From: Anisakis pegreffii | Lineage: Eukaryota > Nematoda > Chromadorea > Rhabditida > Anisakidae | DNA length: 64,000 bases | Reading direction: 5' to 3' | Assembly: GCA_035041965.1 (NCBI GenBank) | Contig: JAPYMA010001288.1 | Span: 248,001-312,000 of the forward strand | In this document: positions 52,301 to 62,944 of the stretch, in pieces | Layout: every line of letters starts with the position of its first letter | Numbering within the stretch: the stretch's first letter is position 1 | Position numbers and translations under genes: made by a program | The notes under the pieces: generated by a model | What the model saw: only the letters and a program-made list of their open reading frames with translations | Told to the model about the DNA's origin: nothing | The model's database searches: none

Positions 52301-55300
52301 GTAAACTTTCGAACGCATCATGTACGCAGTATAGTTAATTTCTTTTTCAGTCAAGTTTTTAATCGAAATTCGAATAAAATTTCAGATTTTTAGGCATTTT
52401 TTCGGCGCTCAAGAAAAAATGTTAGCAGGTTGACTTTATAAAAATTCGTGGTGAAAATATTTTTCATTGATGTCACTTAATTTCACTGATTTGAAATTTG
52501 CATTGGCGTAGTTCTTGTTTCAAACGAGTTTTTCGAAGAGAAACTTCATTCATTCAGGTTCTCATCTTGACTTGATCTGGCATTTTCGCATCTCTGGTTC
52601 GTATAATATCGGGGCTGATCTCAAACTGAAAATGTCTTCTCCGTTTCCGTTCAGGAAAGTCATGAATGAGAACCTGTCCGATGAAATTTTGATCAACTAA
52701 CATTCACTTTCCAGAGAGTACGGTCAACGAAGTGCAATCCTATAGTAACACTGGCGTTGAATTGAAATCGGCTCTTCCGAGCACAACCACTCTGGATAGG
52801 AACGCCACCAATTCACAGAGTCAGTTGGTATTCAAGCTTTCATTGATGCCACTGGCACCAGCTCGAGTAAATGAGTTGCAATTAAGCCATCTATATTCGA
52901 AAGAAAATTATAGGACTTCTTAGTGTTTTCCGCTGAGATCAGATCAACTCTGAAGATCATTTTTACAACAGTGAAACTAAGACGGTCTTACTTCTGTGTA
53001 ATTGTTCTACGATTTGCGTTTGTTTTTTGGTATGATCATAGTACGCGTTTTTGAAAGTCAATGAATCAAGAACCAACAGCATGCAAATATCGATGAAAAA
53101 ACGTAAAAACTAATATGCATAGTAGTGATCGGAATTTGGACTAACCCTCTTCCCCCCTCCCATACACACACAAAAATCCCCCCCAGGGATACGAATCATC
53201 ACGACAAGTTACGGGGGCTTTCTGCGAGGCATGCTTTCATAGGCAATCTCCCAGACTCATAGAGACCCTCGCCATATCCCCTGGGGACCCCTAAATTGTA
53301 AAACACAGATGAAAAACAATAATTCGTTGTATAAAACTCATAACTGCTGTATTTTTCATAGCAAATGCTGCATGTGAGTGCTATAAGCAGTAATATCTAA
53401 GCTGCAGAACTAAAAAAAATATTTTTGACTCCACCAAAAAAATGCCGCAGCAACATTCAGTAACTGAAGTTAGAACTTGCCTGGTAGATATTTTTGGGCG
53501 AAGCAAATTTCAAAGCCGTAGCCGAAAATTTGGAGGATGCGAATTCGCAGCTAGAGCTGAAGATGAAATGTTAGAATCTCTGAGTTTCAGCTAGAGCCGG
53601 AGATGAATTTTCTAGATAGGGTAAGCCACAGCTGGAGCCAAATTTTCAGAACATCGGAGATGGAGATGAGTCAATTTTTTTTTCGAATTTGAGCGTCACT
53701 GATCATAAATCTTTACTAAAATTATAAGACCAATAATGGAGAAAGGACACTAAATAATGTTGCATCAAATAGTGATAATATTCTGCTTTTGTGAACCGCA
53801 CAATAAGCATAGGTCTGCCTCTCCAGTTCGCATTCTGCGGGTCATCAATTCATTCAGTTGCACTGACTGCTCCAAGTCTTAGGTCGCCATAGGGCAAGAA
53901 TCAGATTTTTTGCTCTCTTTCGATGATCGTTCGTCCTCTTCCGACGAAAAATTCTTCGTCCCATTCCGACGTCCTCTTCGTCCCCTTGTCATCAGAACCA
54001 GCAGCTTGAAGTGGTCTGCGCTGTCATTTTCGAAGAGACGCTCCAAACACCAGTAAATTATGCTACTGAAGGTTCAGATAAAGAGCACGGGGCCCTTGCA
54101 AGGTCTTCGAATTTGTCTGCTCTCCGCGAGGAATTCCGTTCAAAGAATCCCTTCTCCCCGCGGGGACTGAAAATTCTCCCGCACTCGTAGGAGAAATGAT
54201 TCATCAGAAATCGTGACGGTCTCGCGGGGGGGAGGCCCTTTTCTAATATTAATTTTCGGCATGTCGTCATCTAAGCTCAGCGAAATTCTTTTCGATCTCC
54301 GTGCGCCACCAGTAAGCAGATCCTTTTTTGCTAAAATATTCTCTCTAGTTCAGCTAACACTCCCACAACGCTTGAACTAAACATTGTTCATCGAATGAAC
54401 CGTTGTTTTCCTGGAAGAGGTTCCGTGTTGATGCTGGAGATGAGTTCGTTGCGTAGGACAATCATTGTGAGCATCTCGGAATATTAGACTAGCTTTGGTA
54501 GTTTGGCAAACTTATGCATATTCATTCAACATTTCTTATAGGAAAATTGAAAATGCGTAAGTTCAAAATGTTGCACGTTCAATCGACAATGATGGGTGGA
54601 ATTATTTTTCTGTGGTGTTCCGCCTCGCTGATTGCATGTTATGTAATTAGAGTCATCAAAATGAGTGTTTGTAATGCGATTTTTGATCGACCTCATTGAA
54701 TTGATCATGCACAATGATAGATATACACGTGAATGTTTGTTTTTAGAATTCGTATAGTGAATTGAATGTTGTTTTGCATGCATCGCTTAACTCATTCATG
54801 ATTGCTTTCTTAAGGGGAATCCTATTCAGGCACGCGCGCTTTACTTCAGTATGAAAATGGTCGTCAGAACAGTCCAGATTGTACTACTGTCGACGTTGGT
54901 AATTCGAACCAGTACTGTAATGGATTTGAAGCGGTCAACAGCAATATATCGTCGCATTCACATCTGGTTCTTGGTGCAAACACCATTCGTCCAACGAACA
55001 GCATAGAAGGATTTTTTCGATCAACCAAACCCGAAGACCCGCAAGCTTCGAAACTCTTTAGCTTTCTTCAGGTGATGACCGCTTGTTTTGGTGGATTTGC
55101 TCACGGTGGCAATGACGTAAGGTTCGTTGGTTTATGTTGTTGACTCACTATGACCGTTTGATAATGGTTAGAAGCTTTCGGTGATTAACTGTTCAAGAAT
55201 CACCTGACAGTGATTTTGCCCCATAAAAATGAAGGGCTAAGCAAACTTAGCTGGTAGTTTGATCAGTGATCTTTCTTTACCCGAAAATTGATGAAGTGCG

Positions 55301-57111
55301 CTGTTTGGAATGTTCATCAAGAGAATAAATAGTCGTCAATCAGCGAGAGTTCTTTTCTTCAGTAATGCCATAGCTCCTGTTGTTTCGCTGTACGCGATCT
55401 ACCAAGAGATGTCAGTGCTACAGACTTCGAGTACGCCCGTATGGTTGCTTCTGTATGGTGCTGGTGGAATGTGCATGGGTCTTTGGTTGCTTGGTCATCG
55501 AGTCATTTATACTGTTGGTGAAAATCTCACTAAGATCACTCCACCAAGGTGCTGTTATGTAAATAATCATTCAATGAAGTGTTACATACAATATAAAATG
55601 TCATTGCAAATTTTACGTCGTTTTTTCATCCACGTTCTCAAATTGAATTGGGCAAAAATAAGGTTTTTGAACAGGGCCTGTCTAGATGAAGAAAATTCAA
55701 TTCATTTATTTTCTTGGAAGCATTTTGATTCATTTTTACATATATTGAAGTTGAATTATTTACGAAGTTGAACTCAGAGTATGCGCTAAAGTATAAAAGA
55801 GTGCTTTCTCGAATGAGTGGTCGACCATATTAACACTAGTGTTTAGTAGTGTTCGTTTCCAGCTGTTTTGAATCACTAATGATCGCCGCAGTTATCAAAA
55901 ACCGTCATGTGAAGATGATAGTGATTCCGAATTTTTTGTCGTGTTCATCATTTTGAGGAGTCGAAACTACCCAACTAATTAGTTACAAACTGAGAAAGAT
56001 GTGAATTGCCTAATTTTCTGAAGAAAGAGGGGCGGCGAGGGGGGGGGAAGAGGTATCCACTGAAAAGATTTGTTAAGTAGAATAGTCGATGTTTTATGCG
56101 CAGAAAGGAGTTGCTGAAAACGAAGAAACTGAAACAGATCTAAATAATGATTGAGTTAGTAAGTTGCTGTGATTTAGACCACCTTTGGCGTTTTCCTGGC
56201 CAGAAATTATGGATTTATACGCGAATTAGGTGCGTGCTTGAATGCAATTTTTTTTTCGGGGAAGGGGGGGGGAGTAAATCCATTCAAAGGACTCGAAGAA
56301 AGACCTGTTCAAGGATGCAGTCTGTCAAATGAGGTGTTGTTTTCTCAATTTTCAGGAAATTCATTTAAAGAACGAAATTGTTCAGGGAATGAAGATGTTT
56401 GAATTTACAATGCACAGTTCACTCGTGAATTGTGGATTCTTCGACTATGCTTAATACGTCTTCTTTCAGCGGTTTCGCCATCGAATTCGGAGCAGCTGTC
56501 ACGGTACTAGCGTCAAGCAAACTCGGTCTACCGATTAGTTCAACACAGTGCAAGGTTTCTTTTGACATTCTCTGTTTGATAAAAATAAACCTATTCTGAT
56601 ATAAGTTCGAGCTAATGGAAGCGTACAAAATTTATACAATGTTATGCTTCATTTCAGGTGGGCAGTGTTGTAGCGGTTGGCATGGTCCAAAGAGCTCGTG
56701 CGGTCAAATGGTCAACCTTTCGCAATATCTCGCTTTCGTGGCTAGTTACTTTGCCTGTAACGGGTGAGTGTTTTATATTGTTTGAAAGCAGTAAACTCCA
56801 GAAAGTAGTCAGTGTCCCTGTTAGTGCTGCAGCCCATAAGTAGATGAGTATTTGTGCATATCCTAAACCATCTTATTCTTGACCTTCTCTTCATGGTAGC
56901 TTCTTTATTACAACGGAACATTGCAACAAGAGATTACTGGGTGAATTTTGGTTAGAATAATTTTTCCTTATCATCATACGAATAATTTGTTCATCTGTAT
57001 TTAGCAGTTTGTGAAATACGTTAAAAAGTCGTGTTGTTTTATTTGTTCATCTGAATTTCAGGTATACTGAGCGCTTTAGTGATGCTGCTGCTACGCTCAG
57101 TTGCACTCTGA
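49332..57111 (+). CDS. pitr: PiT-family sodium-dependent phosphate transporter (SLC20 type)
   Basis: Eleven exons: 49332-49469, 50646-50814, 51087-51227, 51590-51766, 52181-52300, 52715-52819, 54830-55121, 55363-55548, 56470-56554, 56658-56763 and 57062-57111. All phases agree, giving 522 residues and a TGA stop. It is a plasma-membrane sodium/phosphate symporter with two inverted PiT halves. Half 1 has [16 protein letters not shown] (31-46) and [11 protein letters not shown] (117-127). Half 2 has [14 protein letters not shown] (about 373-386) and [18 protein letters not shown] (462 on). Between them is a hydrophilic cytoplasmic loop (about 250-350), shorter than in human PiT1/PiT2 (679/652 residues), which leads into [16 protein letters not shown], conserved in the family. 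The His usual after SxT in the second half is Gln469. ATG 49332 is the first Met of a frame open upstream. Exon 6 and its GTCAGT donor are the least certain part, and intron 6 (2 kb) holds antisense coding-like DNA. C. elegans has several pitr paralogues; which one this is cannot be told. Confidence 0.92.
50037..50270. repeat. Imperfect AATAGAACAG-type repeats with a palindrome
   Basis: CTGTTCTATT and AATAGAACAG form a short hairpin near 50,047-50,080. Further GAACAG/ATAGAACA words recur over the next 200 bases. It lies in intron 1 of the phosphate transporter. Confidence 0.5.
50331..50418. repeat. Dispersed ATTCCG-type repeat, copy B
   Basis: Homologous by eye to 10,386-10,472, same orientation. 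The preceding 50 bases (GATTCCGAAATTCGGAACTCCG) are palindromic in the same style. Intronic to the phosphate transporter. Confidence 0.6.
53450..53690. repeat. Degenerate GGAGC/GAGCTGAAG dispersed repeat, copy 4
   Basis: Repeated words CAAAGCCGTAGCCGAAAATT, GCTAGAGCTGAAGATGAAAT, GCTAGAGCCGGAGATGAATT and GCTGGAGCCAAATTTTCAG, spaced about 40-55 bases apart. The same family as the 29.0 kb copy. In intron 6 of the phosphate transporter. Confidence 0.5.
53879..54270 (-). pseudogene. Antisense coding-like GC-rich segment inside a phosphate-transporter intron
   Basis: This stretch is clearly less AT-rich than its surroundings. On the minus strand two overlapping frames start with ATG at 54270 and 54262. 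The second reads [20 protein letters not shown] and on for about 40 codons before TGA; the first runs 70 codons. A third frame ends at 53879 with a basic then acidic, Ser-rich peptide ([12 protein letters not shown], then [18 protein letters not shown]). No single frame spans it and only weak splice sites join the parts. It may be a decayed nested gene or retrocopy, or a gene whose exons I have not resolved. No family was recognised. Confidence 0.3.
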
Positions 57112-58052
57112 AATGGAGCTTTATCAAGGCGTTCTTATGGTATAAAGTGCTCACGTCAGTCAAACCGAATATATTGTCACACATATGTTAAACGTCGAAG
57201 TTAAACTATATATGTCATTCCTTGTTTCGATCAGATGTAGTTATTCATTTCCAGATAATCAGTGTTTTAAGATGCCGTGATCGCTTGGAAACATGGTGAA
57301 TAGTTTTGGTTTTGGCAATAACTGTCAACTGGAGAGATATCTACGTGTGCTGTTTCAGAGAACGGGTGTTTATTGTATGGTCTGTAAAGACTGCAAACAA
57401 AGAATATGTGATGTGATGGGTTCGGTGTGTTGCGAATTGAAATTCGACAATTGAACTTTGTGAGTTGATACGATCAACGTAATTTTGTGTTTCATGTTGT
57501 TATTATGATCGGTGTTGACCAGCTCGCTATTTCAATGACTCAATGTTACTCCGTGTTAATCTTAAAAAATTATAATACTTCAAAAAACAATATCTAACAA
57601 ATAATCATTGTTGACAAATGTCCTCGGCTGGTCGCTAGGCAATGATTCTCTAATCAAGAATCTATTAATTTCAGCTGTTTTTTCTTTACTCAATTAATTT
57701 TTATACAGGTGTTATGTGTTATCAATAACTGTAGTCGTTGTTTTGTTGTTTTTTATATTCAGAGATTTATTTTTGTGAACACTCGTGATTGGAAGATTGT
57801 AATAATTTGTGAATTAGCTGTTGATGGAACAGTTAGTTTTTCGAAGTGCATTTATCGATAGATGTCCTTTTCAGTGGGATATTTATTAAACACAATTTTT
57901 TTTACTTCAAATAGGACTTTGTTACATTCAATGCTCCGTTTCTTAGAGAAATACTGACTGCTACACTTGGACGTATTTTTAAAAACATTTTTGCAGAAAT
58001 TAAGCATCAAGCGTTCAATTTACTATCAAGTTCAATTTATTTCACGCAGAGC

Positions 58053-58269
58053 TACGTGAAAAACAGTAAGTGACCAGTTTCAGTACGTGAAAAACAGTAA
58101 GTAACCAGTTTTAGTACGTGAAAAACAGTAAGTGACCAGTTTCAGTACGTGAAAAACAGTAAGTAACCAGTTTTAGTACGTGAAAAACAGTAAGTGACCA
58201 GTTTCAGTACGTGAAAAACAGTAAGTAACCAGTTTTAGTACGTGAAAAACAATAAGTGACCACCTTAGG
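58053..58269. repeat. 31-bp tandem array, seven units, alternating two variants
   Basis: The unit is TACGTGAAAAACAGTAAGTG followed by ACCAGTTTCAG. Units 1, 3 and 5 carry GTGACCAGTTTCAG; units 2, 4 and 6 carry GTAACCAGTTTTAG. Unit 7 is a degenerate G-type copy. The structure is therefore a 62-bp dimer repeated about three times. Each unit includes CAGTAAGT, a donor-like word, and TTTCAG or TTTTAG, an acceptor-like word. Confidence 0.95.
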
Positions 58270-59403
58270 TTTGGTGTTTCAGTCAACTTGGGGGACTTGC
58301 GCGCACACATTACAGTATGTCATAGCGGAACGAGGTGAATTACGAGAAAATGAATAAAATTTGCAAAAATGAATCAGTTTTAAAGTCAGCTCGGAAAGAC
58401 AGCCAGTAATCGCATGATATTTCATTGGCACGGATGTGGGACTGGTGAATACTAAATGCGTGAAAGTATAACACCAATTCAATTCAAGACGACAAGAAAA
58501 CATTTCATTCGATATCCGAATATTAAGACAGCACTACATTCAAAATGCCTTTTCTGAATTTAAACGTTATCTGAGTTAATGTACGAGTAAATTGAATCTA
58601 TCGATTGATCTGCCCAGGATGAGAACGCGCTTTATTGTTACAATACTAAAGCATCTCAATGAAGTTTAATGCTTTGAGCATTTCCAACACTCGACTCATT
58701 AAAGTGATTCAACAAACGTTCGAACGACTCTCACTGATTTTGTGTACTGTTGCCGAATGTCAAATAAGTGCAACTCTTTTGCACCGGCAATGAGGAGATT
58801 GTTGCTCGCATTCATGTGGACAGCTCTGTGTACACAATGCATCATTTTTATAACTGCTCGGCTTGTGTTCAGCCTTATCGTTGCGAAATTCAAACAAAAG
58901 AATAAATTTAAAAATGCAATGTTCGTGCGGATAACAAATATAAAACGTGTGTTAGCAAGTCTCTCAATTCTAATCGACATCAGAACTGAAAAAAAAAGAC
59001 GAAACAAGGGCATTGTAATACTGATCTGTGTTGAGAAAAATATCAAACGAAACAATTTCAATAAACAGGAAGGTAAACAAACAATATGTAGGTATGAATA
59101 AGATGCGTTTCTGTCGATCACCGAAGCAACTGACTGAACGCATTTGATTTTGTCGTTTTCATGCATTTTATGACAAAAACAATGAAAAGGCGATGTTTCG
59201 TTATCAGTAGTGATGAAACGAGTCAGTTCCGTCGTTAGAGCACAATGACAAATGCTGACGAATTATGACACATTGTAGAACGAACATATTCTAATTAAAG
59301 GATCATTTTTTTGGCAATTGCTTCGCCTAAATAAATCTTACAGCTTTCCTAATGTTCCAACGGTTTTTTTTTGTGGCAACCTGCAAAAAGCACAACGTGC
59401 ATT

Positions 59404-59699
59404 ATGACCACCTCTGAGCCTGAGCCTAAAGCGAGCCTCAGACTAACCCTGAATCTCATTCAAACGGATGAAACTGAATTGCTAACGAATTCGTTACACA
59501 GGCTTTTTTCACTTAACTTTTTGGCATTCTTGGAACGTACAGCGTACTAACGGCATTACAATACTCTTTTTGGGACGTTCAACAATACTTCAACGCTGAT
59601 TTACGAATAATCGAATATATTGCAGAAAAAAAGCATAAAAAACTGCGAGACACTCGTAGTTCCGAGCAACACACTTCGTATAACAGCTTCAGATGGTAA
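59404..59699 (+). CDS. Candidate two-exon small gene, unknown product
   Basis: ATG at 59404 opens 44 codons (MTTSEPEPKASLRLTLNLIQ at the start) to a GTACAG donor after 59536. An 89-nt intron ending ATATTGCAG joins in phase 1 to 59626-59699, a basic 23-residue end before TAA. The total would be 68 residues. The GAGCCTGAGCC wording at the start resembles the dispersed GCTC-type repeat, and another frame of exon 2 is open and longer, so this may be chance. Confidence 0.22.
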
Positions 59700-61183
59700 C
59701 AATTCCAACGAAGAGTTCAAAATCATTGAGGATAAAAGATCCAAAAAGCCTAAACAATAAATAATGAAAGTTAAAGCAACTATGTACTTAATGCCTTCAA
59801 AACGCAATTTAAGAATCAAAGCTCTCGTCAACAGAGTATAGCATAATCATAAATATCTTAAATAGTTGATAATTTTGCCATTGCTAACTAAAATCGAAAA
59901 ACATCCAATAAAATTACGAGTCTGAAACTACTGTTAAGTGTGGTTTTTGAGTCTCATTTGAATGAGATGAATGAAATGCTGTTTTTACGAATGGATAGGT
60001 TTGTCTTTCGCCTACTACTATGTCTTTATTTGTAATATTTTAGAACGAAAATATTCGTCCCGACGATGTGACAGAGTTATAATTTATTGTTGTTTTATAA
60101 CGATCAAAGATATTTTCCGGCATCTATCATTGTTTATCGCTCAACGGAAAATGCAGTTGTTAATTGCATCCTTGAAACTGACCTTAAATTGAACGAATCC
60201 ACTGATTCCTAACACCTTCATTCTTCCAAGACGACGAAACTCACATCAATCAATGATTCACTTTTCGATAATGGATATCACTTCACATGAATTAAACCAA
60301 AAAATCGATTATGCTATAGTGCAATCATTCATCTTCCATACGTAACACACATAAAGCTGATCAATTCGACAGTTTTAAAAATTGAAAACTGCACAAAAGT
60401 TGTGGAACGAAATCCAAATTTGGATAGAATGAAATCACAGAAGTGATCAAACGATGACATACATTTATAATGCGTTAAATATGAAATGAAAACTATCCAT
60501 TTCGTAGGGTATGTCCATAAAATCAGAGTGGATTTCATCAGATAGTATGGAAATAATAGTACAGGATGTTTGTGAAGACTAGAAACGGTTTTTTTTAAAC
60601 GCTATGGCAACTAAAGCATATATGTAATGGAAATAACACGTACAAAAATGTTATCAGGGAAACTAAGAACGAGCAGCACAGCAAAACTTTGTGCAAGTTC
60701 CAGGAGCTGATCATATTTGAGTGAAAGATTGCACAAACGAGAAACTAAAAGTTCAAATGTTGCACGAGAAGAGCAGCTCGTGAAGGATAAGTTTGAATTT
60801 CAAACGTTCAACTGAATACCGCCTTTGAACAAAATCTCCGAAGTGAAATTTCTCAAAAGCCATTGAACCGTTTCGAAAAGTACAAACGTAACACGAAATA
60901 ATTATGCACAATGGAACGTAAATTCAGCTGCTTTTCTCCTTTTCGTCACTTGATGACGATCGTGAAGGACTGTGATCGTTGTGACGAAACGTTTCATCGA
61001 AATACCGCAACACCTGTCGATAAACACCTCCCTGCAATCGATTATCATGGCAAATCCGAATATAACTTACCTTCTTATGTAACCGTAAGAAAAGACGACA
61101 TGAAAAGTGAATGATATATAAGTAAGAGGAAACTAGAACTGCAGGCAGTTGTGCTTGAAATGACACTGCAATGATATCAACGT

Positions 61184-61189
61184 TTTATT
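61184..61189 (-). terminator. Poly(A) signal of the TP53I11-like gene
   Basis: AATAAA on the minus strand about 135 nt past the stop codon at 61323; there is no earlier AATAAA in the interval. Confidence 0.5.
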
Positions 61190-61322
61190 GAGGTCAATAT
61201 TTGCAGGGATCCAATACAAAATGGTCATGGTTACCATCAACACGCAATGAAATGTTGCTGATGAAGGGGTGGAAAGTGAAAATCTTATTCGAACTCTCCT
61301 TCGAACCTTCCAAAGGCACTGA

Positions 61323-62944
61323 CTAAAATAAGCAGCGAACCTGAGTATCGAGCAGCGACTGATAGACAAGACTGCCAATTATTCCTGCAGCTCGAAAGCC
61401 TGCCAGCACAAAGTTGAGATGCCCATGTAGGAGAGCAACTGGAATATATCGCATTTGATATTTGCTTACAATTTAGCGCTATATCATGGATAAATAACAA
61501 GTGTTATGTGTCAGCATATTAAGGAACTTATTACAAGAACAAAGCAAAACTCCCATACGATGAAAACAAAAGGCACAATTTTCGACGATCAGCTTCATCG
61601 GATTACACTCTTACTTAATGTGGTGCGGGGATCGGTGATTCCAATGGCGACTTTTTTCGATATTTGCGTTTCTCTTGTAAAACTGAACTGCTTTCAGTTA
61701 ATGAAAGTAACAATGAAATACAAAGTGATGAACCTGTAAACTGCAGCGAAAAGAGTGTTGCACACGAGAGCAGTAACGTTGAGATTTCCGATCGTGCGTC
61801 CTTTAGCACTAACAATCCACGGAACAGCAAGCCAAATGCGAACATCGCCGCGCCATACATTCGAACACTTAACATTTCTTCGGGTGGAGGTGAGTAGCCA
61901 AATTCTATATAGCTACCAAATGCGGGTGCTACGAGGCACTGAAAATATAACTCATTTCGCATCGTCATTCGTTTGCGAGAAGTATTAACAGCGTTCAGCT
62001 GTAATCATAATGATTTCTGCTTTAAACTTCGGACTGAGTTCACGACGACTACCCAATGAGCAGATAACTTCGAAGTTCATTCGAGAGATAATTAAATCGA
62101 AAATAAATGTTTCTGCGGTAATTATACTAATATGGAATTTCAGAATTACCCGGTACACAAAAAGAGTACCGGCTACCTATACTCAGTTCCAGCAATCAGA
62201 TTAAAAAGTAAGTAACAAAGCATTCAGTTGCGCTCAGGAGTAGCCAAAAAACTGGTAAGACTTATTTCGGCATACAAAAAATCACAGCATATAATTCTCC
62301 GAATTCAAATGTAGACTAAAACTGAAGGATGATTAACATACCACGATACCGGACATATATATATAAATCGTAATCGCCGTATTCCAATGGAGAAGTCCTC
62401 GTGGGAGACGCACGTATAGACTCTCATTAATACCGAGTAACTGTGAGATCTGAAAGCTATTTATTTTGACGGACAACTGACTCAAAATAGATATCCTGTT
62501 GCAAAGGAAATTTAACATCTACAAACGTCTAAAGCTAAAGATTTCAAAACCCACACAAAAGATGGTCACGTCGACTTATGGTTAGTCGAGTCGACTAAAT
62601 TAACACACTTTGTTGGATGAATACGTTTCCTTTCCTTTTTTTTGCAGACACATGTTTCAGACGGAACGACTTTGAAATACGTGGTTATGGGAAGAGATAA
62701 TGCTTCAGGCTGGTCAGTGAGAGACGAGAAAATGGAGAATCATTTTAAAATCTGATTATACATCTGCTGAATCCAAAAGCAGAGTTGCTCAGAAAATGAA
62801 TGAACGTACCTTTGAACGATAGATGTCTCCATTGTCGCCAACCAATTCACCGACGCCCAACAACTTACGAGTCTTCAGACGACTTTGTAGATCGCTAGCG
62901 CTCTGCTTCCTGCCAACACACTGTTCACTATCCGATACTTGCAT
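61323..62944 (-). CDS. TP53I11: TP53I11 (PIG11)-like multipass membrane protein
   Basis: Four exons: 62810-62944, 62342-62449, 61734-61938 and 61323-61438, phases 0, 0 and 1. They give 187 residues, against 189 in human. ATG 62944 directly follows an in-frame TAA, so the start is secure. The N-terminus keeps the family signature SDLQSRLKTRKLLGVGE with RSKISQLLG after it. Then come four hydrophobic segments (about 64-81, 108-125, 131-150 and 157-175), including VRMYGAAMFAFGLLFRGLLV, the counterpart of the human RLYGGAL region. The C-terminus is short (LLDTQVRCLF). In vertebrates the gene is p53-induced and linked to apoptosis and ER or membrane biology; its molecular function is not established, and a p53 link in nematodes is not implied. 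The gene converges on the phosphate transporter. Assignment rests on remembered similarity to the human protein along its whole length. Confidence 0.88.

Larger units (their letters stand above)
57112..61322. other. Interval between two convergent genes (transporter plus, TP53I11-like minus)
   Basis: It contains the transporter's 3' UTR, a 31-bp tandem array, a pair of fully overlapping open frames on opposite strands near 58.7-59.2 kb (neither supported by splice sites on both sides), and a small two-exon candidate at 59.4-59.7 kb. The right end holds the poly(A) region of the TP53I11-like gene. A plus-strand ATG frame of 67 codons at 60911-61114 has no recognisable motif. Confidence 0.4.

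Noticed and set aside
52556..52700. Extra exon in the phosphate transporter after ATTCAG
   Set aside because: It is in phase but runs into TAA with no usable donor; joining exon 5 directly to 52715 keeps phase and gives a loop of the expected kind.
55310..55771. 153-codon plus-strand frame
   Set aside because: Only 55363-55548 is coding (exon 8 of the phosphate transporter); the rest is read-through into introns on both sides.
58699..59166. 155-codon minus frame and 119-codon plus frame over the same bases
   Set aside because: They overlap almost completely, neither has good splice borders at both ends or a recognisable motif, and chance frames of this size occur in stop-poor AT-rich DNA.
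61133..61330. Extra last exon of the TP53I11-like gene starting after TTTTAG at 61,323
   Set aside because: It would need an 18-nt intron; the frame simply reads on to TAG at 61323.
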